DNA from: Candidatus Gastranaerophilales bacterium
GTDB taxonomy: Bacteria > Cyanobacteriota > Vampirovibrionia > Gastranaerophilales > Gastranaerophilaceae
Reading direction: 5' to 3'
Length of the DNA stretch: 64,000 nucleotides
Assembly: GCA_944325555.1 (NCBI GenBank)
Contig: CALVAN010000002.1
Location: forward strand, 1 to 64,000
The translations under genes were made by a program, and so were the position numbers. Under the pieces are notes generated by a model, which was not told the origin of the DNA, made no database searches, and saw only the letters and a list, made by a program, of their open reading frames with translations. Shown here piece after piece: positions 7,744 through 15,848 of this stretch (the stretch's first letter is position 1; each line of letters starts with the position of its first letter).

Positions 7744-9033
7744 TTATTTTTTTATTCTGTCAAACCAGCCTTTTAATATTTTTAAGGGCGCTCTGGTGAG
7801 TCCTAAGGCGTTGGCTTCGATATCCTTGCTTATTACGGAGCCTGCGCCGATAGATGCGTTCTCGCCGATGTGAGCGGGGGCTACGATGACGGAATTTGAG
7901 CCGGTAGATGCGTTGTCATCTATAATCGTTTTAAATTTTTCTTTTGTAATGTGGTTGTAATTTGCGGTGATTGTTCCTGCACCTATGTTAACATGGCTGC
8001 CTAAAGTGCTGTCGCCCACGTAGCTGAGGTGGCAGACATTTGTGTGGTCTTTTATTTTTGTCTTTTTTATTTCGACAAAGTTGCCGATTTTTACTCCCTC
8101 GCCGAGTTCCACATCTCCTCTCAGTCTTGCAAAAGGTCCTATTTTGCAATCTCTTCCGATTTTATTTTTGCCTTCTATATATGTGCAGGGGTAAACGATT
8201 GTGTCGGCTTCAATTTCCGTTTCCGGAGAAATATATGTTGTGTCGGGGTCAACAATGGTGACCCCTTCCTCTAACAGTTTGTCAAGAACTCTGTTTTTGA
8301 GTATTTTTGCTGCTTCTGCGAGCTGTTTTTTTGAGTTTATGCCGAAAGACTCCTCGTTGTTTTCAAGAACGTATGAACGAGCTTTAAGCCCTTTGTTAAT
8401 AGTCCATTTAACAATATCCGTGAGGTAATATTCATGTTGAGCATTGTTCGAGTCGAGGCTTAAGAATGCTTCATGAACTTTTGCCCAATCCAGCAGGTAA
8501 ACACCGGTGTTAATTTCTTTAATCTTTTTCTGTTCGTCAGTTGTGTCTTTTTCTTCAACTATAGCTTTTAAGTTTCCGTTTTCATCTCTCACAATACGTC
8601 CGTAATTTGTCGGGTCTTCTAATATTGCGGACATAACAGTCAGGGCATTGTTATTTTTGTGGTGTTCCTCAATAAATTTATTTAAAGTTTCCGAAGTCAG
8701 CAGCGGAGTGTCACCGCATAAAATCAGAACTTCTCCATCAAATCCTTTTAAGTCCTCGTAAGCCTGCATTGCGGCATGGCCCGTCCCCAGCTGTGGAGAT
8801 TGCAGACGGCATTTTGCATTGTCATAATTTTGTTTTACATACTCTTCCACCTGCGCTGCACCGTGTCCGACAATAATATAATTTTCTTTCGCCTTACCGG
8901 TTTTATTTACTGCATCTATGACGTAGCCGAGAAGTTCTTTGTTGAATATTTTGTGCAGAACCTTCGGAGTTTGTGATTTCATTCTTGTTCCTTTGCCTGC
9001 TGCAAGGATAATAGATTTTATTGTTTTTTCCAT
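7744..9033 (-). CDS. glmU: Bifunctional UDP-GlcNAc synthesis enzyme GlmU
   Basis: GlmU acetylates glucosamine-1-phosphate and then transfers UMP to give UDP-GlcNAc, the entry to wall and lipopolysaccharide synthesis. The N-terminal uridyltransferase domain begins with LAAGKGTRMKSQTPKVLHKI. The C-terminal half is a left-handed hexapeptide helix with the acetyltransferase segment CHLSYVGD, including the catalytic His, then INIGAG-like turns and the NYNH loop. The ATG ending at 9033 is chosen because AGGA precedes it by nine bases; an upstream ATG at 9060 lacks this. It is the last gene of the operon, and an inverted repeat covers its ribosome-binding site. Confidence 0.95.
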   Translation of the reverse strand: MEKTIKSIILAAGKGTRMKSQTPKVLHKIFNKELLGYVIDAVNKTGKAKENYIIVGHGAAQVEEYVKQNYDNAKCRLQSPQLGTGHAAMQAYEDLKGFDGEVLILCGDTPLLTSETLNKFIEEHHKNNNALTVMSAILEDPTNYGRIVRDENGNLKAIVEEKDTTDEQKKIKEINTGVYLLDWAKVHEAFLSLDSNNAQHEYYLTDIVKWTINKGLKARSYVLENNEESFGINSKKQLAEAAKILKNRVLDKLLEEGVTIVDPDTTYISPETEIEADTIVYPCTYIEGKNKIGRDCKIGPFARLRGDVELGEGVKIGNFVEIKKTKIKDHTNVCHLSYVGDSTLGSHVNIGAGTITANYNHITKEKFKTIIDDNASTGSNSVIVAPAHIGENASIGAGSVISKDIEANALGLTRAPLKILKGWFDRIKK

Positions 9034-9034
9034 A

Positions 9035-9091
9035 ATAATAATCCTGTTTTGTGTAAACATATCAATATTTTATACCAAACAGGATTATTAT
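9035..9091 (-). promoter_or_regulatory. Long inverted repeat over the glmU ribosome-binding site
   Basis: Perfect 15-base arms (9035-9049 and 9077-9091) flank 27 bases. In the minus-strand RNA the second arm contains the AGGA ribosome-binding site next to the glmU ATG, so pairing would hide it. The loop carries TATAAA, so the arms could instead be DNA operator sites. Their centres are 42 bases apart, close to four helical turns. Confidence 0.55.
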
Positions 9092-9113
9092 ATTTATATT
9101 CTTAAAAATCTGA

Positions 9114-9254
9114 TTAAACGGCACGTTTTTGAGCAGAATCTTCCTTCAGCGCCTTTTCATACACCAAAGATTTTAAAAGGCAATCCTTTAAAATGCTATC
9201 AAGCTTTATATTTTTGCCGTATAAAATCTCTTTTTTATCTGAATATTTTTTCAT
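9114..9254 (-). CDS. Hypothetical 46-residue protein coupled to aroF
   Basis: A short frame begins with MKKYSDKKEI and ends with SAQKRAV. Its ATG overlaps the aroF stop by one base (TAATG), which usually marks translational coupling, and an AAGG lies a little upstream within aroF. The product is charged and probably helical, with no signal peptide or membrane segment. I do not recognise a family. The position between aroF and glmU suggests co-transcription but says nothing firm about function. Confidence 0.55.
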   Translation of the reverse strand: MKKYSDKKEILYGKNIKLDSILKDCLLKSLVYEKALKEDSAQKRAV

Positions 9255-10318
9255 TACTTTAACGATGCCTTTTTTCTTTCTTCTTTAAGCACTTTGTTGT
9301 CGTAGTCAATTCTGCCTATCATTTTGTTCAAATGTCTTTGAACCTCCTTAAATTGAGGAAGGCTGAGGCTTTGTGCTCCGTCAGAAGATGCGTGGTCAGG
9401 GTCGTTGTGGATTTCTATCATCAGGCCGTTAGCCCCTGCAACAAGAGCCGCTTTGCTCATCGGCTCAACGAGATATCTTCTTCCTGTGCCGTGACTCGGA
9501 TCTGCAATCACCGGCAGGTGCGAATATTTTTTAATAATCGGTATAGCGGCAATATCAAGAGTGTTGCGTGTGAAGGTTGAATCAAAACCTTTAACGCCTC
9601 TTTCGCAGAGTATTACTTTATCGTTGTCGTTTGCCATAATGTGTTCTGCTGCAAGCAAAAATTCTCGTATTGTTGCAGCGGGACCTCTTTTTAGCAATAC
9701 CGGTTTGCCTGATTTTCCGACAGCTTTTAAGAGTTTAAAGTTTTGCATGTTTCTTGCGCCGATTTGGATAAGGTCTACATAATCACAGAACATATCAACA
9801 TCAACGGTATCCATAACTTCTGAAACTACAAGCATACCTGTTTTTTCAGCTGCTTCTTTAAGGTATTGAAGCCCCTTTTCTCCGAGACCTTGAAAGTCAT
9901 AGGGCGAGGTTCTGGGTTTGAAAGCACCGCCTCTTAAAAATTCGCAGCCCATTTCTTTAGCAGCTGTTGCGATTTGCATAAGTCCGTCAAATTCTTTTTC
10001 CACGGAACAGGGACCTACCATCATAACAGGCTTTTCGAGTCCGCCTATTTTTACTCCGTTTTTAAATTCAATAACCGTATCTTCTTCTTTGTATTCTCGG
10101 GAAGCCAGTTTGTAAGGTTCTTGAATGAGTTTTACTTCTCTTACCCCTTCAAAAGACGCAACAGACTGTGGTTCAATTAATCTTTTATCGCCTATTGCCG
10201 CAAGTACAGTCATAACATCGCCGTGGTTTAAAATTATTTTAAACCCTTTGTTTTCCATGTAACGTTTTACAGCGTTGATTTGCTCAACAGTGGCTTTGGG
10301 TTCCATTATTATTATCAT
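9254..10318 (-). CDS. aroF: 3-deoxy-7-phosphoheptulonate (DAHP) synthase
   Basis: The 354-residue enzyme condenses phosphoenolpyruvate and erythrose-4-phosphate in the first step of aromatic amino acid synthesis. It is the AroA-beta type with an N-terminal ferredoxin-like regulatory domain (about 5-75, starting KATVEQINAVKRYMENKG). The catalytic barrel shows GPCSVE, RGGAFKPRTSPY, LLKRGP and the metal-binding DPSHGTGRR. The N-terminal domain suggests feedback control by an aromatic amino acid, as in Thermotoga-type enzymes. The ATG ending at 10318 has GAGG nine to ten bases upstream. It sits 25 bases after the upstream nucleotidyltransferase gene, in one operon. Confidence 0.94.
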   Translation of the reverse strand: MIIIMEPKATVEQINAVKRYMENKGFKIILNHGDVMTVLAAIGDKRLIEPQSVASFEGVREVKLIQEPYKLASREYKEEDTVIEFKNGVKIGGLEKPVMMVGPCSVEKEFDGLMQIATAAKEMGCEFLRGGAFKPRTSPYDFQGLGEKGLQYLKEAAEKTGMLVVSEVMDTVDVDMFCDYVDLIQIGARNMQNFKLLKAVGKSGKPVLLKRGPAATIREFLLAAEHIMANDNDKVILCERGVKGFDSTFTRNTLDIAAIPIIKKYSHLPVIADPSHGTGRRYLVEPMSKAALVAGANGLMIEIHNDPDHASSDGAQSLSLPQFKEVQRHLNKMIGRIDYDNKVLKEERKKASLK

Positions 10319-10343
10319 GTTCGGCTCTTTCCTCTTTATTATT

Positions 10344-11369
10344 TTATACGTTGCAATATTCTATTATTTTGTCAGGACCTATGATTTCCCATTTGTTTTT
10401 GCCTTCAACGGGGCTGTTTATTACCGTATTATTGGCGCATACAACATTTTTAAGAACGACATTATCAGCTATTTTAACATTATCCCAGAGGATTACGTTT
10501 TCAAGAGTAACGTTTTTGCCTATGGAACAATTGCTGCCTATAACAACATTGCCCGAGAGCTGTACGCTTGAATCAAGGCGGGTGTTTTCTCCAACGACAT
10601 AAAGGGTGTTAAATTTTCTCATTATGCCCGGTGTTTTAATTAAGACTTTGCGGTTAAGCGCATCTATGTTTGATTGAATATACTGTTCAATAGTTCCTAT
10701 GTCAGACCAGTAGGAGTATATTCTGTAAACATTAATTTTTTCGCCTGCAGCGAGCAGTGACGGGAAAACATTTTTTGCAAAGTCATATTTTTGACCTTCC
10801 GGTATGAAGTCAAAAATACGTTTGTTAAAAACATAGATACCGGTGTTTATATAGTTGCTTTTAGCTTCTTCAATACTCGGTTTTTCCTGGAATTCAGTAA
10901 CAAGATGTTTGGCAGATGGTACCACAACACCGTAGTGGCATACTTCGGCGTGGTCAACTGCAGAGATAGCCATTGTTGCAATGCAGCCGCTTTCTTTGTG
11001 GGAGCGGATTATTTTGTCCAAGTCAGCATCGTGCAACCCGTCGGCACTGACAACGAGAAAATCCTCAACATCATCAAAGAAAAATTCGCATTTTTTTACA
11101 CCGCCGGCAGTTCCGGAGAGGGTATCTTCATGGATATATTCAAATTGAATATCCACGGGGGAGTTTTTTGTGTATCTTTCCTGAATTTGTTGTGCAAGAT
11201 AATGAGTATTTGCAATAACTTTTTCAATACCGTAGTCCTTAAGTTTTTGCAAAAGTATATCCATAACAGGTTTGTTCAAAACAGGCACAAGCGGTTTAGG
11301 AATTTTTTGTGTAAGAGGATCAAGCCTTGAACCGACTCCCGCTGCCATAACCATTGCTTTTTTAATCAA
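10344..11369 (-). CDS. Sugar-1-phosphate nucleotidyltransferase with hexapeptide tail
   Basis: The 341-residue protein has an NTP-transferase domain starting MAAGVGSRLDPLTQKIPKPL, with SADGLH as the metal site. A left-handed beta-helix tail with hexapeptide repeats follows (about 240-330). This layout fits mannose-1-phosphate guanylyltransferase or glucose-1-phosphate thymidylyl/uridylyltransferase; sequence alone does not settle the sugar or nucleotide. It is the first gene of the aroF-glmU operon, consistent with supply of activated sugars for the envelope. Confidence 0.8.
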   Translation of the reverse strand: MIKKAMVMAAGVGSRLDPLTQKIPKPLVPVLNKPVMDILLQKLKDYGIEKVIANTHYLAQQIQERYTKNSPVDIQFEYIHEDTLSGTAGGVKKCEFFFDDVEDFLVVSADGLHDADLDKIIRSHKESGCIATMAISAVDHAEVCHYGVVVPSAKHLVTEFQEKPSIEEAKSNYINTGIYVFNKRIFDFIPEGQKYDFAKNVFPSLLAAGEKINVYRIYSYWSDIGTIEQYIQSNIDALNRKVLIKTPGIMRKFNTLYVVGENTRLDSSVQLSGNVVIGSNCSIGKNVTLENVILWDNVKIADNVVLKNVVCANNTVINSPVEGKNKWEIIGPDKIIEYCNV

Positions 11370-11394
11370 GATTTTTGCTCCCGCATGTCTTCTT

Positions 11395-11452
11395 ATCTAA
11401 TCTAGTGTCGCAGTTGCTGCCGGCTGACCGCAGCCAGCACCTGCTCACCTTT
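11395..11452. repeat. Dispersed intergenic repeat, copy 1
   Basis: Fifty-eight bases match 53055-53112 with a single mismatch. The unit is richer in G+C than its surroundings and includes a GGCTG-ACCG-CAGCC hairpin. Both copies are intergenic and in the same orientation, and both are followed by a CAATGTGT sequence, farther away in copy 2. Confidence 0.75.
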
Positions 11453-11467
11453 TCAATGTGTCACTCA

Positions 11468-11509
11468 AAAAATTCGTTCACGTCGCTTGGCTCCTTATCA
11501 CGAATTTTT
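11468..11509. terminator. Hairpin following repeat copy 1
   Basis: Perfect 10-base arms AAAAATTCGT and ACGAATTTTT (11468-11477, 11500-11509) lie between two divergent genes, where no gene end needs a terminator. The hairpin may belong to the repeat element or to a small RNA. Confidence 0.4.
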
Positions 11510-11647
11510 CTCGAACAATATAAATACTTAAACAAAATTGTAGTATAAAACGCCTGGCATGTACATTTATTTAATATATTATTTAACATTTATACATTTT
11601 TAGTGATAAAATGTTGGAATATGAATAAAATATCTGAAAGGGAAAGT

Positions 11648-12478
11648 ATGTTAGATTTGTCACAAACTTATGAGATTGTTATATTTTCAATCGGGGATAC
11701 AAAAGCCGGAACAAAAATGGGCAAGCTGCAATTGAAAAATCTTTCGGATAATTCCCTTTTAAATTGCATACTCTGGGAAGAAACTCTTAACAGATATGAC
11801 AGCAAAGTTTTCAGAACAGGCAATTACCTTAAAATTCTCGGCGGATCTTATAACGAAAAGTATAATAATTGCCTAATTTCAAGCGTTGAGCTTGTAAAAG
11901 AGGCAAAAATAGGGCTTGATGAAGAGGAAAGAAACAAACTTTTTGCTTCTATTGTTGAATATGCTAATGAAATTGAAGAGGACGATTTAAGAAAATATAT
12001 AACGGAACTTTTGTTTGAATACGAAGACAAATTCAAAGTAGCTCCGGCAGCAAGGCTTATGCACCACAATTATCTAGGCGGGCTTGTTGAACATACTTTT
12101 GAGTGTTTAGAGATTGCAAAATGTGTTATGTCAGGTCTTTATAAAAAAGTTAACAAATCCTACGTGTATGCAGCTTGTATTTTGCACGACTTCGGCAAAA
12201 TTTTTGAATACAAGATAGACAAGGAATCAGGCTTAATAGAGTATGATGAAAACTTTCCGAAAGAATGGCTTACACATTCACAGTGGGGCTTTTCCAACTG
12301 TATGGCTCACGGATTTAAAACTGTTGCAAAAATGATTGCCGCACACCATGGACGCACTGAATGGGGGGCGATTGTTGACCTTAATGAAAAAGATTTGGAT
12401 CCGTTGTTATACTTGATTCACCATATTGATGATTTAAGTGCAAAATTCGGCAAAACTGCTATTGCTGATTTGGGATAA
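11648..12478 (+). CDS. YhaM-like OB-fold and HD-domain 3'-5' exoribonuclease
   Basis: The protein has an N-terminal OB-fold (about 1-85) and an HD phosphohydrolase domain with HHNYLGGLVEHT, LHDFGK and AAHHGR as metal ligands. This is the layout of YhaM/CBF1-type 3'-5' exonucleases that trim RNA or single-stranded DNA. I start at the ATG at 11648 (276 residues) because AAGGG lies five bases upstream. In-frame GTG (11603) and ATG (11621) starts lack a ribosome-binding site. It is monocistronic. A related HD nucleotidase role cannot be excluded. Confidence 0.8.
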   Translation: MLDLSQTYEIVIFSIGDTKAGTKMGKLQLKNLSDNSLLNCILWEETLNRYDSKVFRTGNYLKILGGSYNEKYNNCLISSVELVKEAKIGLDEEERNKLFASIVEYANEIEEDDLRKYITELLFEYEDKFKVAPAARLMHHNYLGGLVEHTFECLEIAKCVMSGLYKKVNKSYVYAACILHDFGKIFEYKIDKESGLIEYDENFPKEWLTHSQWGFSNCMAHGFKTVAKMIAAHHGRTEWGAIVDLNEKDLDPLLYLIHHIDDLSAKFGKTAIADLG

Positions 12479-12565
12479 TTCAATTATGTGTATAATAGAG
12501 GCTCTGGGTAATTTGATTCTCGCTATTATGACGATATTCGGAGCTTAGCGGTTTGGTTTTTATGC

Positions 12566-12592
12566 AAAAAAAAGATGAGTAAAAACTCATCT
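12566..12592 (-). terminator. Terminator of the NPF-motif protein gene
   Basis: An eight-base perfect stem AGATGAGT/ACTCATCT (12573-12580, 12585-12592) with a four-base loop is followed on the minus strand by seven T residues. Confidence 0.8.
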
Positions 12593-12642
12593 AATAATCA
12601 AGCAATAATATTAAGAGGGGATAGAAGTGTTAATAATTTCTA

Positions 12643-13164
12643 TTAAGCAAAGATGTTTACTATTTTTTCTTCCTGTTTTTCTTTGCCTTTGTTTGTGTTC
12701 ATTGAGAAGAAAGAGAACGGGTTAGAACCTCTTTTGTCTTTGTCTAATGTTTTAGCATTAGTCAATTCGACAGTTTGAGGGAGGTTGAAAATATTTTTTA
12801 CTTCTGATTTTTCGCCTTCAGCAACAGGAGCAATCATTTTACCTTCAACATTTTTTTGAACTTTTGTAGCATCTACTGCTGCCATTGTGTTCAGGTATTG
12901 AACGTTAGCGATAAAGTTTTGGTTTAAGTTGATATCAAGGCCTGCGTTTCTTACTGCAACAAATTTAGCAGTATCAATGTTTGTTCTCTGGCTGTATAAA
13001 TCGATACCTACTTCAGGTCTTCTGAATTTTGTTAAATCAACGTTAGTTAAATCGGAAGTTGTTGTTTTTGATTGTGCGTTTGTGAAAATCTGTTTTGCAA
13101 CTTCGTTGATTGCAGCTGTGTCGATGTAACCTTTGTTAGTATTTAATGTAACGCCAAGACTCAT
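12643..13164 (-). CDS. Hypothetical protein with NPF motif
   Basis: The 173-residue protein belongs to no family I recognise. There is no signal peptide or membrane segment. The N-terminus (MSLGVTLNTNKGYIDTAAIN) and middle are rich in Asn, Thr and Val and look partly disordered. Near the C-terminus it carries GSNPFSFF, an Asn-Pro-Phe motif shared with three other unrecognised proteins in this window. The gene has a GGGG-containing ribosome-binding site and its own strong terminator, and it diverges from ftsH. A secreted or surface-assembly role is possible but unproven. Confidence 0.75.
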   Translation of the reverse strand: MSLGVTLNTNKGYIDTAAINEVAKQIFTNAQSKTTTSDLTNVDLTKFRRPEVGIDLYSQRTNIDTAKFVAVRNAGLDINLNQNFIANVQYLNTMAAVDATKVQKNVEGKMIAPVAEGEKSEVKNIFNLPQTVELTNAKTLDKDKRGSNPFSFFSMNTNKGKEKQEEKIVNIFA

Positions 13165-13242
13165 TTGTTTTCATACCCCTTATTGCTTGTAATATATGTA
13201 TCGGCAAATTGAATTTAAACTTTATGATTTTTTGGTTTATAA

Positions 13243-13272
13243 TTTACATAAGTTTACAAAGTGTGTTATAAT
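13243..13272 (+). promoter_or_regulatory. ftsH promoter
   Basis: TTTACA (13243-13248) and TATAAT (13267-13272) are 18 bases apart, giving a leader of about 30 bases with AGAGGA before the ATG. Confidence 0.6.
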
Positions 13273-13311
13273 CTTATAACTGAACGACAAAGATAATTAG
13301 AGGAAATAATA

Positions 13312-15228
13312 ATGAACAAAAGCCAATCAACTGGAATTTGGATTGTAGTTATTCTGCTTGTGCTCTGTCTTGGGTCAATGCTTTTCCCTGCACAAACCAC
13401 GAGTACACAGGATATTTCGTATTCTCAGTTCCTTACAAAAGTTAAAAGCGGACAAATTGCATCTGTGCAAATTGACAGAGATGTGTTGATTGCAAAACCC
13501 GTTAAGCAAAAATCCGATGCACAAAAGGTACCGGAACCAGTGCAGAATACAAATTCTTTTGCCGGTGTTATGAGTGCAAAACGTATCGCTGCAGCTCCGA
13601 GTATTCAATACAGGGTTATGATTCCGCTGAATGATAATACTTTGTACGAAAAATTGGAAGCAAGCAAAGTCGATGTAAATGTTAAAAAACCGAGTGATTC
13701 TTCTCAGTTTATTGCAATTCTATCTACAGTATTGCCGCTGTTGTTGATAATCGGTTTCGTTGTTCTTATGGCAAAAACATTACAATCAGGCGGGTCTCAG
13801 GCAATGTCTTTCGGTAAAAGTAAGGCTAAACTTATGCTTGATAGCAAAGTAAAAGTTACTTTTAATGATGTTGCCGGTATTGACGAAGAAAAGCAGGAAC
13901 TCGAAGAAATTGTTGATTTCCTTAAAAACGGTGAAAAATATATTAAACTCGGGGCAAAAATTCCTAAAGGCGTTTTGCTTGTAGGTGTTCCCGGTACAGG
14001 TAAAACTTTGATGGCAAAAGCCGTTGCGGGTGAAGCGGGCGTGCCGTTCTTTTCCATAAGCGGTTCCGATTTTGTGGAAATGTTTGTCGGTGTAGGTGCT
14101 TCTCGTGTAAGAGATTTGTTTGAACAGGCTAAAAAACATCAGCCGTGTATTATATTTATTGACGAAATCGATGCCGTAGGACGCCAGAGAGGTGCCGGCA
14201 TGGGCGGCGGCCATGATGAAAGAGAACAAACTCTTAACCAGTTGCTTGTTGAAATGGACGGTTTTGACGAAAATACAAATATCATCGTTATAGCCGCAAC
14301 AAACAGACCCGATATTTTAGACAATGCTCTTTTAAGACCCGGTCGTTTTGACAGACAGATTGTTGTTCACAGGCCGGATATCCTCGGTAGAGAACAAATC
14401 CTTCAAGTTCATGCAAAGAACAAACCTCTTGCTGATGATGTTGATTTGAAAGTTCTTGCAAAAAGAACTCCGGGCTTTACGGGTGCTGATTTGCAGAACC
14501 TTCTTAACGAGGCTGCATTGCTTGCTGCGAGAAAAAATCAGGACAAAATTGATATGCCTGATTTGGAAGAAGCAATTGATAAGGTAATAGCAGGTCCCGA
14601 AAAGAAAAGCAGAATCATCTCGGATGAAGAAAAAGAAAACACTGCTTATCATGAGGTTGGTCACGCATTGCTGGCAAAACTTCTTAAAAACACTGATCCT
14701 CTTCACAAAGTGTCCATTATCCCCAGAGGTATGGCTCTCGGGGTTACAATGACACTGCCCGAAAAAGATCATTTGACTTTGAAGAAATCACAACTCTTAG
14801 ACAGAATAACGATGTTGTTAGGCGGTCGTGTTGCGGAAGAAATCATATACGGTCCCGATTCGATTACAACCGGTGCTCAAAATGATTTGGAAAAAGTTAC
14901 CGCAACTGCCAGAAACATGGTCACAACTTACGGTATGTCCTTTAAAATGGGCAACATGGCATACGGCAAGAGCGAAGAACACGTGTTTATGGGCAGAGAT
15001 TTCGGTCATTCAAGAGATTACTCGGAAGAAATTGCTGCAGACATAGACAGAGAAGTTAAAAAGATTGTTGATGAAAGATACAATCTTGCAAAAGAGCTTC
15101 TGTTGGGCAACAGAGATATGCTCGAGGTTATTGCCAAGGAACTTCTTGAAAGAGAAACTCTTGACGAAGAAGAATTTGAAGAAATCATGAAACGTGTTGA
15201 AGAAAAAAGACAGCATCATGATTTATAA
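13312..15228 (+). CDS. ftsH: ATP-dependent membrane metalloprotease FtsH
   Basis: The 638-residue protease pulls damaged membrane proteins and regulators through an AAA+ ring and degrades them. It has two membrane helices (about 8-27 and 133-154) around an extracytoplasmic domain, Walker A GVPGTGKT at 225-232, Walker B IFIDEID at 281-287, the second region of homology with [18 protein letters not shown], and the zinc site HEVGH at 447-451. The length is normal. It is transcribed alone between its own promoter and a strong terminator. Confidence 0.97.
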   Translation: MNKSQSTGIWIVVILLVLCLGSMLFPAQTTSTQDISYSQFLTKVKSGQIASVQIDRDVLIAKPVKQKSDAQKVPEPVQNTNSFAGVMSAKRIAAAPSIQYRVMIPLNDNTLYEKLEASKVDVNVKKPSDSSQFIAILSTVLPLLLIIGFVVLMAKTLQSGGSQAMSFGKSKAKLMLDSKVKVTFNDVAGIDEEKQELEEIVDFLKNGEKYIKLGAKIPKGVLLVGVPGTGKTLMAKAVAGEAGVPFFSISGSDFVEMFVGVGASRVRDLFEQAKKHQPCIIFIDEIDAVGRQRGAGMGGGHDEREQTLNQLLVEMDGFDENTNIIVIAATNRPDILDNALLRPGRFDRQIVVHRPDILGREQILQVHAKNKPLADDVDLKVLAKRTPGFTGADLQNLLNEAALLAARKNQDKIDMPDLEEAIDKVIAGPEKKSRIISDEEKENTAYHEVGHALLAKLLKNTDPLHKVSIIPRGMALGVTMTLPEKDHLTLKKSQLLDRITMLLGGRVAEEIIYGPDSITTGAQNDLEKVTATARNMVTTYGMSFKMGNMAYGKSEEHVFMGRDFGHSRDYSEEIAADIDREVKKIVDERYNLAKELLLGNRDMLEVIAKELLERETLDEEEFEEIMKRVEEKRQHHDL

Positions 15229-15250
15229 TACGAATATTTAATAACAAAAA

Positions 15251-15278
15251 GCCGATTCTTTTAAGAGTCGGCTTTTTT
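15251..15278 (+). terminator. ftsH terminator
   Basis: An eight-base stem GCCGATTC/GAGTCGGC with one wobble pair is followed by six T residues. It may also serve the converging minus-strand gene. Confidence 0.85.
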
Positions 15279-15307
15279 ATTGTTAATTTCGGGTTGCTTT
15301 TAAAATT

Positions 15308-15706
15308 TTAATGATTTTTTAATCGTTTTATTTCTGATTTTAAATTGTTCATTTGCAGTTTGTAGATTTGCATAACAAATTTTTTAGCAGCTTTTGTGAA
15401 TTTTTTGTCAGCACTTTTTGAGGGGTTTGTTATATAGTTGTCTTTGTATTGTTCCTCTTTTATGTATTGAACATCTTCTTTTATGCCTTTTTTAGTTTTT
15501 TGGTAATTCTCTTTAAACGCAGTAATCCAGGCTTTTATTTTTTTGAAAAAACCTTTTTGCGAAGGTGCCATATCCATTGCATTTTGATAGAAGGTGTCCA
15601 ATTGTTCGCTAAAGTTTTCGGGTTTTAATTTGCCCTTTTCAACATTATTGACTACTTTTCTTCCTAATGTTGCCGCTTTTGCCGCAAGCCTTGTAACTTG
15701 AAACAT
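15308..15706 (-). CDS. Hypothetical basic helical protein
   Basis: The 132-residue product is lysine-rich and predicted to be mostly helical, with no signal peptide and no membrane segment. It begins MFQVTRLAAKAATLGRKVVN and ends with a KLQMNNLKSEIKRLKNH helix that could form a coiled coil. I do not recognise a family. It stands alone between ftsH and miaB. The high charge and amphipathic helices recall the other lineage-type coiled-coil proteins in this window. Confidence 0.65.
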   Translation of the reverse strand: MFQVTRLAAKAATLGRKVVNNVEKGKLKPENFSEQLDTFYQNAMDMAPSQKGFFKKIKAWITAFKENYQKTKKGIKEDVQYIKEEQYKDNYITNPSKSADKKFTKAAKKFVMQIYKLQMNNLKSEIKRLKNH

Positions 15707-15835
15707 GTAAGAAGTCCCCTTTCTTTTTATTATGATTTGTGAAAACGTATAAAGAATTTGTTTTGCTTAAAATTCGGAGAGTGTTAAACAATTTGTTACA
15801 TATTCGGTCTTATTTTATTTCACTCATGTTTTGCC

Positions 15836-15841
15836 TATAAT
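15836..15841 (+). promoter_or_regulatory. -10 box of miaB
   Basis: A perfect TATAAT lies seven bases before the miaB ATG at 15849, so the predicted transcript starts at the start codon. No clear -35 element is present. Confidence 0.45.
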
Positions 15842-15848
15842 TCTTTTT

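Noticed and set aside
11405-11548. Open frame across dispersed repeat copy 1
   Set aside because: The frame starts at GTG inside the repeat. Copy 2 breaks the same frame after 24 codons and no ribosome-binding site is seen.
13786-14229. Long antisense frame within ftsH
   Set aside because: It lies opposite a strongly conserved coding region and has no similarity or start signal of its own.
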